Origin: Janthinobacterium aquaticum
GTDB lineage: Bacteria; Pseudomonadota; Gammaproteobacteria; Burkholderiales; Burkholderiaceae_D
NCBI RefSeq assembly: GCF_009208565.1
Contig: NZ_WFLK01000009.1
Span: 182,838-246,837 of the forward strand
Reading direction: 5' to 3'
Length of the DNA: 64,000 nt
The position numbers and the translations under genes were made by a program. Shown here in pieces: positions 1 through 9,391 of the stretch (positions are counted from its first letter, which is position 1; every line of letters begins with the position of its first letter). The notes below the pieces were generated by a model. That model worked only from the letters and a program-made list of their open reading frames with translations. It made no database searches and had not been told where the DNA came from.

Positions 1-372
<372 letters not shown>

Positions 373-485
373 ATCAGCAACACTTCCGGGGCCGTTTCAA
401 TCCCGTTTCAAGCGTGCGCTGTACTTGGCAGGCCGCCCCTGCTAACGTGGGGGCATCGTCATCCACTTTGAACGGGGAGGCCCCA

Positions 486-719
486 ATGTTTGCTACTGCC
501 TATCTGCTGACCCTGCGCCGCATGCTGCCGGTGTTTATCGGTGGCGCCCTGGCGTCCCTGCTGGCGCTGTGGTGGCGCGATGTGGCCATCCTGGCGACAC
601 CGGCCATCTGGCTCGGCTTGCTGGCCACCTATCTGCTGGCGGCGCTGGTATTTACGCCACTGGCCTGGCATCGTCACCAGTTGGCGACGCGCCATGTACG
701 CACCGGCAAGTCGCGCTAG
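486..719 (+). CDS. small hypothetical membrane protein (77 aa)
   Basis: I do not recognise a named family. The ATG at 486 is preceded by a strong GGGGAGG at 474-480, which decides this start over an in-frame ATG at 414 without a ribosome site. The protein has two hydrophobic segments, about residues 10-27 and 31-52, and a basic, His/Arg-rich tail ending 'HVRTGKSR'. It is probably an inner-membrane protein with both ends in the cytoplasm. It stands alone between the dehydrogenase and the convergent GlxA-type regulator. Confidence 0.6.
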   Translation: MFATAYLLTLRRMLPVFIGGALASLLALWWRDVAILATPAIWLGLLATYLLAALVFTPLAWHRHQLATRHVRTGKSR

Positions 720-734
720 CTAATTACCTCTTTC

Positions 735-1739
735 TTACGCCGCCGTGCTGGAAAAGCGCGCGCGGTAGTCGCGCGGCGTAATGCCCAGCTTGCGCTGAAA
801 CAGCCGGCGCAGTCTTTCTTCGCTCTGCAGGCCGGTTTGCGCGGCAACCTGCTTCAGGGATGTCATATTGTCTTCCAGCAGCCGCCGCGCCGCTTCAAAG
901 CGCGCCGTTTCAATAAATTCGGTCGGGCTGGCGCCGGTTTCGCGCTGGAATACGCGCGTAAAGTTGCGCTCGCTCATGGCCAACCGCGACGCCAGCAGCG
1001 GCACGCCCAGCTCCTCGGCCAGATGCTCGATAATCCAACCCTGCAGCTGGCGGATGGTCGGGTGGGTGGTCATCTGGCTCGACAGATGCACTGAAAACTG
1101 CGACTGGCCGCCTGGTCGCTTCAGGTACACCACCAGGTCGCGCGCCACTTCGAGCGCAATGTCGCGGCTGAAATCTTCTTCCACCAGCGCCAGCGCCAGG
1201 TCGATGCCGGCCGTCACGCCGGCCGAGGTCCAGAATTTTCCCTCGCGGACAAAGATGGCATCGGCATTGACCTCGATCTGCGGATAGCGCCGGCGCAGGC
1301 TGTCGACCGCGCTCCAGTGGGTGGCCGCGCTCTTGCCGTTCAGCACGCCAGCCTCGGCCAGGAAAAAGCAGCCGGTGCACAGCGCCGCCAGCGTATCGAT
1401 GCGCGGTGCGGCTTCCCGCACCCAGGCGGCAATCGCCGGTATGTCTTCCAGCACCTCTTCCACGTTATGGCAGCCGACGATCACAGCCAGGTCCGGCAGG
1501 CGGTTGACGTCGAGCGCAGCGGTGGCCTGCAGCGACATCAGCGTGTCCGACTCGACCGGGCCGGCAGCGGTTGACACAATACGCACATCGTAGCCGCCCG
1601 GCAAATTGCGCAGCCGCAGATGGGTATTGGCGTAATCAAACACCTTCATGGCGCCGATCGCTTCGAGCGCCTTGAAGCCGGGGTAGACAATAATATCGAC
1701 GCTGCGCAAGGGAACTTGTTGCTGGGTATGCTTGATCAT
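735..1739 (-). CDS. GlxA-family transcriptional regulator (DJ-1/PfpI domain plus AraC helix-turn-helix)
   Basis: The 334-residue protein has an N-terminal class I glutamine amidotransferase-like (DJ-1/PfpI) domain at about residues 10-190. Its elbow reads 'ALCTGCFFLAEAG' with Cys121 and Cys124. A C-terminal AraC-type DNA-binding domain covers about 226-328 with 'RLAMSERNFTRVFQRETG' and 'RRLFQRKLGITPRDYR'. In this family the first domain is a sensor rather than an amidase. I chose the ATG at 1739 because the homologous sequence begins there; the 30-codon extension to 1829 does not look like protein. It is transcribed divergently from the MshQ-like gene, so it may act on the 1740-1861 interval. 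The ligand is unknown. Confidence 0.85.
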   Translation of the reverse strand: MIKHTQQQVPLRSVDIIVYPGFKALEAIGAMKVFDYANTHLRLRNLPGGYDVRIVSTAAGPVESDTLMSLQATAALDVNRLPDLAVIVGCHNVEEVLEDIPAIAAWVREAAPRIDTLAALCTGCFFLAEAGVLNGKSAATHWSAVDSLRRRYPQIEVNADAIFVREGKFWTSAGVTAGIDLALALVEEDFSRDIALEVARDLVVYLKRPGGQSQFSVHLSSQMTTHPTIRQLQGWIIEHLAEELGVPLLASRLAMSERNFTRVFQRETGASPTEFIETARFEAARRLLEDNMTSLKQVAAQTGLQSEERLRRLFQRKLGITPRDYRARFSSTAA

Positions 1740-1861
1740 GCGGAATATGAGAAGGCGGAAAATGCTTTGATAATGCAACAACGTGAGACAATGTTTGCGT
1801 ATCAGCTTAGCATGAATCACTCCGGCCACTCCTGGCCTGATCTCTTACCTGGTCGTCCATC

Positions 1862-4800
1862 GTGCGCATCCACCTCACTATCGCCGGTTTCTTCCTCCTG
1901 TTGTGTACCAGCCTGGTGCAGGCGGCCAATATCAATTTCAACGGCAATGACGTTGCTGGCTGTAGCCGCAGTGGCAATCAGTACACCTGTTCGTCATGGA
2001 ACACGGTCGACCTGTACAACATCTCCAGCGGCAACAGCGTCACGGTCAATAGCGCTGTTTCGCTCGACTATAACCAGAGCCTGACCATGAGCGGCAGCGC
2101 AGCGCTGAACGTCAAAGGAAATTTTGGCAGCAATACCCCCAACTTCAAGGTCAGCGGCGGCAGCATTGTTGTTGATGGCGGCACCTTCAGTATCGGCTCA
2201 CAGGGTGGCATGGAGATTGTTGCCAATATTACTGCCAGTGGCATCAAGCTTGGCGGCACGCCGGTCAAGGTGACGGGCAATCTGACGGCCAGCGGCGATA
2301 TCGATATTTCCTATGGCTCCTCGATTTCCGGCAATATCAAGGGCGGTTCGGTCACCCTGAGCTCCAATACCACGGTGACCGGTTCGATCGTCAGCGACGG
2401 CACGCTCAGCATCAATACCAATTCCAGCGTATCGGGCACGCTCAAGGGCGGTAACGTCACGGTGGCTTCGGATGTCACGATCGGCAGCAGCATCACGGCC
2501 ACCGGCAATCTCAATATCGGTTCGCGCACAGTGGTTTCGGGACCCGTCAGCGGCGCCACCGTGACCGCCAATTCGGATGCAAAAATTACTGGCGGCATCA
2601 CGTCGCAAGGCGCGGTGAAGCTCGAATCGCGGGTCAATGTCACAGGTCCAGTCACCGGCACCGTGATTGACGCCAATTCGGGCGTGACCCTGACCGGCAA
2701 TGTCACGGCCAGGGATTCATTCAGCCTGGGCTCGGCCAGCACCATGAAAGGCACCATCAAGGCGCCGGTAGTCAATATCCAGGCCTCAAGCAGCAAGCTG
2801 GAGGGCGATATTACTGCCAGCACCTCCTTGTCGCTCGGTTCGGACACCAAGCTTAAAGGCAATATCGACGCCGGCGAAGTCACGCTGGGCGCAACCGGTG
2901 CGTATATCGACGGCAATGCGCTGGTCAATCACATTACGCTGAACTGGGACACGCGCGTGATCAATACGATTACCTGCAAGGCGTTTACGCCAGCCGACCC
3001 CTGCAGCTGCGTGAGCAATAACAGCGGCTATCCTGCCGGCAGTGTCAATGGCCCCAAATGCGGCCCCGGCGTGCAGTCCGGCCCGCATCATTTCCAGATC
3101 ACCCATCCGGCCGAGGCATTAAGCTGCGCGCCGCAAAAAGTCACCGTGATGGCCTGCGCCGATGCCAGCTGCAGTACGCCGTATACCAGTAGTGCCAAGG
3201 TGACGCTGACGCCTGGGGGTACGGGGGAAGTATCGATCGACTCCAGTGGCACTGTCGAGAGCACGGTCAGTAACTATGCCGGCGGCACGGCGAGCCTGAG
3301 CCTGACCAGCACGCCATCGACCACCGGCGCGCTGGTGTGCAAGAACAGCGTCAATGGCAGCAATACCAATTGCCAGATGAACTTTGCCAGCAGCGGCCTG
3401 ACGATCAGCGGCGATCCGCGTTACGCCGAAGAATCGGGTGCGCTCAATATCAGTGCAGTGCAGGCCTCGAGCAGCAATCCGCAAGCCTGCGTGCCGTTGT
3501 TTGCCAATCTTGAAAAAACCATCAAGCTCAAATGCAGCTATGCCAATCCGTCTTCCGGCACGCTGCCGGCACGCTTGCTCAACAAGGACAATGCCTATGT
3601 TGCGCTGGCTGGCAGCGAGACCAGCGCCTGCAGTGCGGCCGGTGTCGATGTGATGTTGAAATTTGGCGTCACTGGCGTTGCCTCGCCGGCCATGGTGTAT
3701 GCCGACGCGGGACAACTCGGCATAACCGCCACCTACACCTCAACGACTGGCGCCGACAAGGGCCTGGTGATGAGCGGCAGCGGCAATGTGATCGTGGCGC
3801 CCAAGAGCTTTGTCATGACACAGCTGGCCTCGCCGCAGCGCGCCGGCCTGGCCGTGCTGCCGGTCTCGCCGGCCACCGCCATTACGGTCTCGGCCCTCAA
3901 TGCCAAAGGTGCGGTGACCCGAAATTTTGGCCGCGAGTCGACCGAGCAGAAAGTGATCCTGAACGGTACATTGCTGGCGCCGATTGTCCCCAATGCCAAC
4001 AATCCGACGGCGATCGGCGCGCTCAATTTTGTGAACAACAATGGCGTCGCCACGGCTCCGGCAATGATCTGGCCCGATGTGGGACAGGTACAATTTTCCG
4101 CCAGCCTGCAAAGCGCTTATCTGGGCGGCACGCTGTCGACCACCGGCACCAGTGCCAATGTGCTGTTCATCCCCCATCATTTCACCACCGCATGGCTTGA
4201 CCCCGGCACCGCTCCTGCCATGACGCCGATGGTGTGCGTGGCGCCTTTATCCTGCGTCAACAATCGCGCCGTCTATTCACGCCAGCCTTTTACGTTGAGC
4301 GTGACGGCGCAAAACGCTGCCGGCGCCACGACCGTCAATTTTGACAGCGGCTATACGGCCATCAAGGATCAACAAGTGCTGTTGCGCGGTGTCGATGCCG
4401 CTACGGGCAATACCAGCTTTCCACCGGCGACGCCGGCGGGCAGCAGCCTGACCGACGGCGCTGCGTCGCCGGCCAGCGTGAGCGCGATCACTGTGTCGGC
4501 CTTCAGCAAAGGCGTAGCTTCGCGCAATATTGCCTACAGCTTCCCCAATGCTTATGCCAATCAGCAGGCAACGCAGCCAGCGCTGGCGCCACCGACCGAT
4601 ATCGCGCTGCGCGCCAGCTACAGCAATGCTGGCCTGGTGGTGACCTCGGCGCTGGCAGACCAGGGCGTGGAAGGCAAGCTGACAATACTGACGGGGCGTA
4701 TCCTGATGTCGCATGGTTACGGCTCTGAAAGATTGCCGATGCGCCTGCCGGTACAAGTCCAGTACTGGGACGGTAGTACATGGCGCACCAACCTTGGCGA

Positions 4801-5071
4801 CAGCATCAGCGCCTTCAGCAGCAACCAGGTGGCGTTTGCCAACTGCACCAAGTCGCTGGTTTGTTCTGATCTGGTTGCCGCTGTTGCAAGCTATCGCTTC
4901 AATGCCGGCCAGTTGCCAGTGGCCGGACGCTTGAGCTTGCAGGCGCCAAATCAGGCTGGCAGCGTCGATGTGTCGGTTGTCGGCCTGCCGTATCTGCCCA
5001 GCACCATAGGTCGTGTGGTGTTCGGCATTGCCAAGTCCGGCCCGGTACTGTATTTGCGCGAGGTGTACTGA
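1862..5071 (+). CDS. MshQ-like DUF6701 protein with N-terminal repetitive beta-helix
   Basis: This 1069-residue protein starts at a GTG; the signal peptide (about residues 1-22, ending 'SLVQAA') supports that start although the ribosome site is weak. Residues about 60-355 are a low-complexity beta-helix of alternating short Gly/Ser/Thr/Val strands, similar to polymer-forming repeat proteins. A Cys-rich linker at about 372-400 ('PADPCSCVSN') follows. The rest matches the DUF6701 region found at the C-terminus of MSHA biogenesis protein MshQ, including paired 'PHHF' motifs at about 407 and 770. In MSHA loci MshQ is a surface or pilus-associated protein. No other pilus gene is present here, so it is an orphan and the function is inferred. 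It is probably exported and surface exposed. Confidence 0.75.
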   Translation: MRIHLTIAGFFLLLCTSLVQAANINFNGNDVAGCSRSGNQYTCSSWNTVDLYNISSGNSVTVNSAVSLDYNQSLTMSGSAALNVKGNFGSNTPNFKVSGGSIVVDGGTFSIGSQGGMEIVANITASGIKLGGTPVKVTGNLTASGDIDISYGSSISGNIKGGSVTLSSNTTVTGSIVSDGTLSINTNSSVSGTLKGGNVTVASDVTIGSSITATGNLNIGSRTVVSGPVSGATVTANSDAKITGGITSQGAVKLESRVNVTGPVTGTVIDANSGVTLTGNVTARDSFSLGSASTMKGTIKAPVVNIQASSSKLEGDITASTSLSLGSDTKLKGNIDAGEVTLGATGAYIDGNALVNHITLNWDTRVINTITCKAFTPADPCSCVSNNSGYPAGSVNGPKCGPGVQSGPHHFQITHPAEALSCAPQKVTVMACADASCSTPYTSSAKVTLTPGGTGEVSIDSSGTVESTVSNYAGGTASLSLTSTPSTTGALVCKNSVNGSNTNCQMNFASSGLTISGDPRYAEESGALNISAVQASSSNPQACVPLFANLEKTIKLKCSYANPSSGTLPARLLNKDNAYVALAGSETSACSAAGVDVMLKFGVTGVASPAMVYADAGQLGITATYTSTTGADKGLVMSGSGNVIVAPKSFVMTQLASPQRAGLAVLPVSPATAITVSALNAKGAVTRNFGRESTEQKVILNGTLLAPIVPNANNPTAIGALNFVNNNGVATAPAMIWPDVGQVQFSASLQSAYLGGTLSTTGTSANVLFIPHHFTTAWLDPGTAPAMTPMVCVAPLSCVNNRAVYSRQPFTLSVTAQNAAGATTVNFDSGYTAIKDQQVLLRGVDAATGNTSFPPATPAGSSLTDGAASPASVSAITVSAFSKGVASRNIAYSFPNAYANQQATQPALAPPTDIALRASYSNAGLVVTSALADQGVEGKLTILTGRILMSHGYGSERLPMRLPVQVQYWDGSTWRTNLGDSISAFSSNQVAFANCTKSLVCSDLVAAVASYRFNAGQLPVAGRLSLQAPNQAGSVDVSVVGLPYLPSTIGRVVFGIAKSGPVLYLREVY

Positions 5072-5150
5072 TTGCGCTGTGCGAGGGCAGGCAGCGGAAA
5101 AAAACAGTAAGATGCTTTTCTGTTTGCCACCCCTCACAACTGGAGTCTTG

Positions 5151-5849
5151 ATGGATATTACTACGCAGTGGATCGATATTGCCGGTGCCGAAGGCACCTT
5201 CCAGGCCTACCTGGCCGTGCCGCATGTCGGCAAGGGTCCGGGCATCGTGTTGTTGCAGGAAATTTTCGGCGTCAACGAGCATATCCGCTCGGTGGCTGAG
5301 CAGTACGCGGCCGACGGCTATGTGGTGCTGGTGCCGGATCTGTTCTGGCGCGAAGGCGCGCATATCGAACTGGGCTATGACGGCGAAGGCTGGAAGCGTG
5401 CCGTTGAACTGATGCAGCTGACCGACAATGAACACGCCGTGGCCGACGTGGCCGCTACCGTCAAGGCGCTGCGCGCACGCCCCGAAGTCGACGGCAAGAT
5501 CGCCTCGGTCGGCTACTGCTTCGGCGGGCGGCTGTCGTTCCAGTCGGCTGCAGCCGGCCTGGTCGATACGGCGATTGCCTATTACGGCGGCGGCATCCAG
5601 AACAAGCTGGAGCTGGCCGATCAGATCAAGGTGCCGGTGCTGATGCACTTCGGCGGCCAGGACAGCCATATCCCGCCGGAAGCGGTGCAGAAGATCGCCG
5701 AGCGTTTTGAAGATCGCGAAGAAGTGGAAATCCATATCTATCCACAAGCCGAGCATGGTTTCAACTGCAGCCACCGCGACAGCTACAACCAGCGCGCCGC
5801 AGCGCAGGCGCATGGCAATTCGTTGGTTTTCCTATCGGAAAATCTGTAA
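5151..5849 (+). CDS. dienelactone hydrolase family protein
   Basis: The 232-residue alpha/beta hydrolase carries the family triad at exactly the positions of Pseudomonas dienelactone hydrolase: Cys123 in 'GYCFGGR', Asp171 in 'GGQDSHIP' and His202 in 'AEHGFNC'. The classic enzyme opens dienelactone to maleylacetate in chlorocatechol degradation. Most chromosomal members act on other small esters or lactones, and no catechol-pathway gene is nearby, so the substrate is open. The ATG at 5151 follows 'TGGAGTC'; the longer frame from 5013 overlaps the MshQ-like gene and is not protein-like. Cytoplasmic. Confidence 0.9.
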   Translation: MDITTQWIDIAGAEGTFQAYLAVPHVGKGPGIVLLQEIFGVNEHIRSVAEQYAADGYVVLVPDLFWREGAHIELGYDGEGWKRAVELMQLTDNEHAVADVAATVKALRARPEVDGKIASVGYCFGGRLSFQSAAAGLVDTAIAYYGGGIQNKLELADQIKVPVLMHFGGQDSHIPPEAVQKIAERFEDREEVEIHIYPQAEHGFNCSHRDSYNQRAAAQAHGNSLVFLSENL

Positions 5850-5957
5850 ATACCACAGTTGTTCCTGCTGCTCGCTCGGCAGCAAAGCCGCACGGGCGCT
5901 AAAATAGCGCCTGTGCCGGGCACCTCCGGCAAACCTGGATGAGGAACCGGATTAAAG

Positions 5958-6374
5958 ATGGCCCAAGTAATTGTTTCTGTAACACTGGCAGCAAGCGCCG
6001 AGCGCGTGTGGGATTTTATTGGCGGCTTCCAGTCGCTGGCTGAATGGTCGAGCTCGATCAAGACCAGCTTGTCCGAACAGGGCGGGCGCGTGCGCCGCCT
6101 GAAGACCACGGACGGCGCCATTATCGCCGAGCGTCTGCAGAGCTTTAGCGAAGCCGATAAAAGCTACAGCTACACCATCGTCTCCGGTCCGATTCCGGTC
6201 AAAAACTACCGCTCCACGCTGCGCGTGAAGGGCGAGCCGGGCGGCGCCTCCTGCGTGGCCGAATGGTCGAGCGAGTTCGACGCCGCCGAAGGCGTGGAAG
6301 AGGTGATGATCGGCGCCTTCCAGCACCTGTATGAAACGGCTTTTGCCGATCTCAAGCGGATTATGGCGATTTAA
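5958..6374 (+). CDS. SRPBCC family protein (polyketide cyclase/MxaD-like)
   Basis: The 138-residue protein has the START/SRPBCC pattern: the N-terminal strand 'VIVSVTLAASAERVWDFIGGF', a central 'KSYSYTIVSGPIPVKNYRSTLRV' and a C-terminal long helix 'VEEVMIGAFQHLYETAFADLKRI'. Such proteins bind hydrophobic ligands in a deep cavity; some are cyclases or dehydratases and many are uncharacterised. It has no signal peptide. The upstream 108 bases contain a GGCGCT/AGCGCC hairpin (5895-5911) that overlaps a possible -10 'TAAAAT'. It may be co-transcribed with the preceding hydrolase, but nothing shows a functional link. Confidence 0.75.
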   Translation: MAQVIVSVTLAASAERVWDFIGGFQSLAEWSSSIKTSLSEQGGRVRRLKTTDGAIIAERLQSFSEADKSYSYTIVSGPIPVKNYRSTLRVKGEPGGASCVAEWSSEFDAAEGVEEVMIGAFQHLYETAFADLKRIMAI

Positions 6375-6404
6375 ACCCTAATGCCGTTAAACTTGCGCAT
6401 ATCA

Positions 6405-6516
6405 CGTAGGTCGGATTAGGCTCCGAAGGGGCCGTAATCCGACAACATTGTTGGCGCCTGCGGTGTTGTCTGCGGGTGTTTGTCGGATTACGGCCTGCGG
6501 CCTAATCCGACCTACG
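6405..6516. repeat. composite REP-like inverted repeat (four copies of a GTCGGATTA core)
   Basis: The outer arms at 6405-6420 and 6501-6516 are exact 16-base reverse complements. The inner arms at 6430-6444 and 6481-6495 are exact 15-base reverse complements. Each outer/inner pair also forms its own hairpin, so the block is a palindrome made of two hairpins in opposite orientation, as in BIME-type REP elements. It sits between convergent genes and could act as a bidirectional terminator. Confidence 0.8.
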
Positions 6517-6523
6517 CAGGGTT

Positions 6524-8152
6524 CTACCGCTTTACCTCTCCAAACGCCTCACCCTTGTTCCACGTCGGCATGGCCTTGTCGTTGGCCACTTCATAGCCGA
6601 GATTCAGCGTGAACTGCGCTTGCTGCACCATGCCCGACAGGTCCCAGGCCGGGTTGTATTCGTCCGTCAACTGGTGGTAGTCTTTCTTGAAGGCGACCAG
6701 GCGCGCGCTGGAACCTTGCGGGTCGTTGACGAAGTCGAACGAGCCGTCGCCCGAGAACACGGCCGAGCCCACGTTAAAGGCGGGGATGCCGGCCTTGGCA
6801 AAGGCAAAGTGGTCGGCGCGGTAGAACGCGCCGGACAGGTCGGGAATGGCGGGCGCCAGGCGCAGGCCCATGCGCTTGGCCACTTTGGCGGCGCTGGCGT
6901 AGAGGCTGCTGCGCTCGGCGCCGGCCACGCCGATATCGCGCGTCTTGCCGACAAAATTCATGCTGTCCAGATTCAGATCGGCTGCCGTTTTCGCCAGCGG
7001 CCATAGTGGTGCGCGCACATAGGCGTTAGCGCCCAGCATGCCGGTTTCCTCGCCGGCCGGCCACAGGAAAATCTGCGTGCGCCGCGCCGGGTGCTTGACG
7101 GCCACCTGCGCCATCGCCAGCAGCGCTGCCGCGCCGGACGCATTGTCGATCGCGCCGTTGTAGATATGGTCGCTCTGGCCGGCGCGCGTGCTACCTTCGT
7201 CGTCCTTGCCCAGATGGTCCCAGTGGGCCGAATAGATCACGGCCTGGTCTTTCAGTTTCGGGTCAGTGCCTGGCACGATGCCGGCCACATTGAACTGTTC
7301 GACCTTGCGGATGGTGCTGTCGAGCTTGACGTGCACGGTGGCGTCCAGCGCTACCGGTTTGAATTCGCGCGTCTCGGCCTGGGCGCGCAGGGCGTCGAGA
7401 TCCTGGCCGGCGGCTTTGAACAGCGCGCGCGCCGTGTCTTCCTGCAGCCAGCCTTCCATCGCGTTACCGCTGCCGGCCAGGCTGAAGCGCTCATGGCCGA
7501 AGCCGTTGGCCGGCACGCTCCACGGATACGAGGCCGACTCCGTGGTATGGATCAGCAGCACGCCGGCCGCGCCCTGGCGCAGCGCCTCTTCATATTTGTA
7601 GACCCAGCGGCCGTACCAGGTCAGCGACTTGCCGGCAAAGCGGTTCGGCTCGGTAGCCGTCGGTTGCGGATCGTTGACCATCATGATCACCAGCTTGCCT
7701 TTCAGGTCGGCGCCCTTGTAGTCGTCCCAGCGCTCGTCGGGTGCGTTGATACCGTAGCCGGCAAACACCACCGGCGCATCGAACGCCACCTTGGGCTGGC
7801 CGTTGGAGGCACCAAACACGATGCCTTCACCAAACTTGGGCGCCAGCGTCTGGCCGCCGGCGCTGAAGGCAACGCTGCTGCCCGGCAAGGCCTTGCTGCC
7901 GACAATGGTCAGCCCCTGGCGGTAAGTGCCGTCCTTGAGCGGCTGCAGGCCGATCAGGGCAGCCTGGGTTTCCAGGTAGCGCACGGCCAGGTCGCCGCCG
8001 CGCTGGCCGGTGCCGCGCCCTTCGAGCAGGTCGTCGGCCAGGAAGGCCAGGTGGGCGCGCAGCGGCAGCTCGGCAACCACAGGCAGGGTTTGGGCATGGG
8101 CCAGATTGCCCAGCAGGGCCAGGCTGGCGGCGAGAACGACAGGTTTGAACAT
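6524..8152 (-). CDS. M28 family zinc aminopeptidase with PA domain, exported
   Basis: The 542-residue protein starts with a signal peptide cleaved after 'NLAHA' (residue 20). A protease-associated insert lies at about 110-260, and the M28 catalytic domain at about 285-520. The co-catalytic zinc ligands can be read: His310 in 'SAHWDHLG', Asp336 in 'AIDNASG', Glu368/Glu369 in 'PAGEETG', Asp396 in 'LNLDSMN' and His493 in 'DYHQLTDEY'. The family removes N-terminal residues from peptides in the periplasm or outside the cell. It is a single gene followed by the REP-like block. Confidence 0.92.
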   Translation of the reverse strand: MFKPVVLAASLALLGNLAHAQTLPVVAELPLRAHLAFLADDLLEGRGTGQRGGDLAVRYLETQAALIGLQPLKDGTYRQGLTIVGSKALPGSSVAFSAGGQTLAPKFGEGIVFGASNGQPKVAFDAPVVFAGYGINAPDERWDDYKGADLKGKLVIMMVNDPQPTATEPNRFAGKSLTWYGRWVYKYEEALRQGAAGVLLIHTTESASYPWSVPANGFGHERFSLAGSGNAMEGWLQEDTARALFKAAGQDLDALRAQAETREFKPVALDATVHVKLDSTIRKVEQFNVAGIVPGTDPKLKDQAVIYSAHWDHLGKDDEGSTRAGQSDHIYNGAIDNASGAAALLAMAQVAVKHPARRTQIFLWPAGEETGMLGANAYVRAPLWPLAKTAADLNLDSMNFVGKTRDIGVAGAERSSLYASAAKVAKRMGLRLAPAIPDLSGAFYRADHFAFAKAGIPAFNVGSAVFSGDGSFDFVNDPQGSSARLVAFKKDYHQLTDEYNPAWDLSGMVQQAQFTLNLGYEVANDKAMPTWNKGEAFGEVKR

Positions 8153-8285
8153 GACAACTCCAGAATGAAAAAAGCTAAATCAACTGCAATCTTACTCTAC
8201 GGTCATGTTGCCTCAAGGTAGCGCGCGGCATGCGCAATGCAAACCGGGCCACAATAGGGCATCTGACATGAAACAGGAGAGCGGC

Positions 8286-9170
8286 ATGATCGAAGTACAG
8301 CAAACGGGGCAGGAGCAAACCGCGGGCAACACTTTGCGCACGGCTGACGGCAGCACGCTTTACTACAAAGACTGGGGCAGCGGCGCACCGGTGGTATTCA
8401 GCCATGGCTGGCCGCTGTCGTCGGACGCCTGGGAAGACCAGATGTTTTTCCTGGCCAGCCACGGCTATCGCGTGATCGCGCATGACCGGCGCGGCCATGG
8501 CCGCTCCAGCCAGCCCTTCGAGGGCAATGACATGGATACCTATGCCGACGATCTTGCCGAACTGATCAATGCGCTTGACCTGCAGGGCGCCACGCTGGTT
8601 GGCCATTCGACTGGCGGGGGCGAAGTGGCGCGCTATATCGGCCGTCATGGCACCGGCCGCCTGGCCGGCGCGGTGCTGGTGGGCGCGGTGCCGCCGCTGA
8701 TGCTGCAAACGCCCGACAATCCGCAAGGCTTGCCGAAAAGCGCGTTTGACGAGATCCGCACCGGCGTGCAGGCCAACCGCAGCCAGTTCTTTATGGACTT
8801 GAGCGAGAAATTCTACGGTTATAACCGGCCCGGCGCCAAGCCGTCGCAGGGAGTGCGCGATGCGTTCTGGCGCTTGGGGCTGCAGGCTGGCATGCCGGCG
8901 TCTTACCTGTGCATCGCGCAGTTTTCCGAAACCGACTTTACGGCCGACCTGGCCAAATTCGATATTCCCTCGCTGGTGATCCATGGCGACGATGACCAGA
9001 TCGTGCCCATTGAGGCTTCGGCGCGTCGCACGGCGGAGTTGATCATCGGCAGCGAGCTGCTGGTCTACCCGGGCGCGCCGCATGGCCTTGCCACCACGCA
9101 CAAGGACCAGCTGAACGCCGACCTGCTGGCTTTCCTGCGCCATGGCGGTAACGAAACGGCCTTGCCGTGA
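8286..9170 (+). CDS. alpha/beta hydrolase, non-haem chloroperoxidase/esterase type
   Basis: The 294-residue protein has the arrangement of the cofactor-free haloperoxidase and esterase group: '[17 protein letters not shown]' (oxyanion region), the nucleophile Ser108 in 'GHSTGGGE', Asp237 in 'HGDDDQIVP' and His266 in 'APHGLATTH'. In vivo these enzymes are esterases or perhydrolases of unknown substrate. AGGAG at 8275-8279, six bases before the ATG at 8286, decides the start; ATGs at 8268 and 8205 lack such a site. No signal peptide. Confidence 0.88.
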   Translation: MIEVQQTGQEQTAGNTLRTADGSTLYYKDWGSGAPVVFSHGWPLSSDAWEDQMFFLASHGYRVIAHDRRGHGRSSQPFEGNDMDTYADDLAELINALDLQGATLVGHSTGGGEVARYIGRHGTGRLAGAVLVGAVPPLMLQTPDNPQGLPKSAFDEIRTGVQANRSQFFMDLSEKFYGYNRPGAKPSQGVRDAFWRLGLQAGMPASYLCIAQFSETDFTADLAKFDIPSLVIHGDDDQIVPIEASARRTAELIIGSELLVYPGAPHGLATTHKDQLNADLLAFLRHGGNETALP

Positions 9171-9391
9171 AGTTGCCTCAAGGAATTTGATCGCCGACTA
9201 TGATATTGCTATCCATTCAATGTTGACGTCTTGTTGCACCAATTGCGTGCAGATCGCCGACTTTTATGCGTTTCAGGGCGTAAAAAACGGCGTTCTGCGC
9301 GTGGCTTTTACCCGGTGAGTGCCAGTAAAGAGTAAACTAGCGGATACACTCTTTCGCATTGGGCGATACGAGCGAACTTGTGAGTGATTTC

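Noticed and set aside
2080..2930. Regular short repeats as a CRISPR array or minisatellite
   Set aside because: Repetition is at protein level (beta-helix of the MshQ-like protein) with varied DNA; no constant repeat unit.
5013..5150. 46-codon extension of the dienelactone hydrolase
   Set aside because: Overlaps the end of the MshQ-like gene; the family starts at 5151, where the triad numbering then matches exactly.
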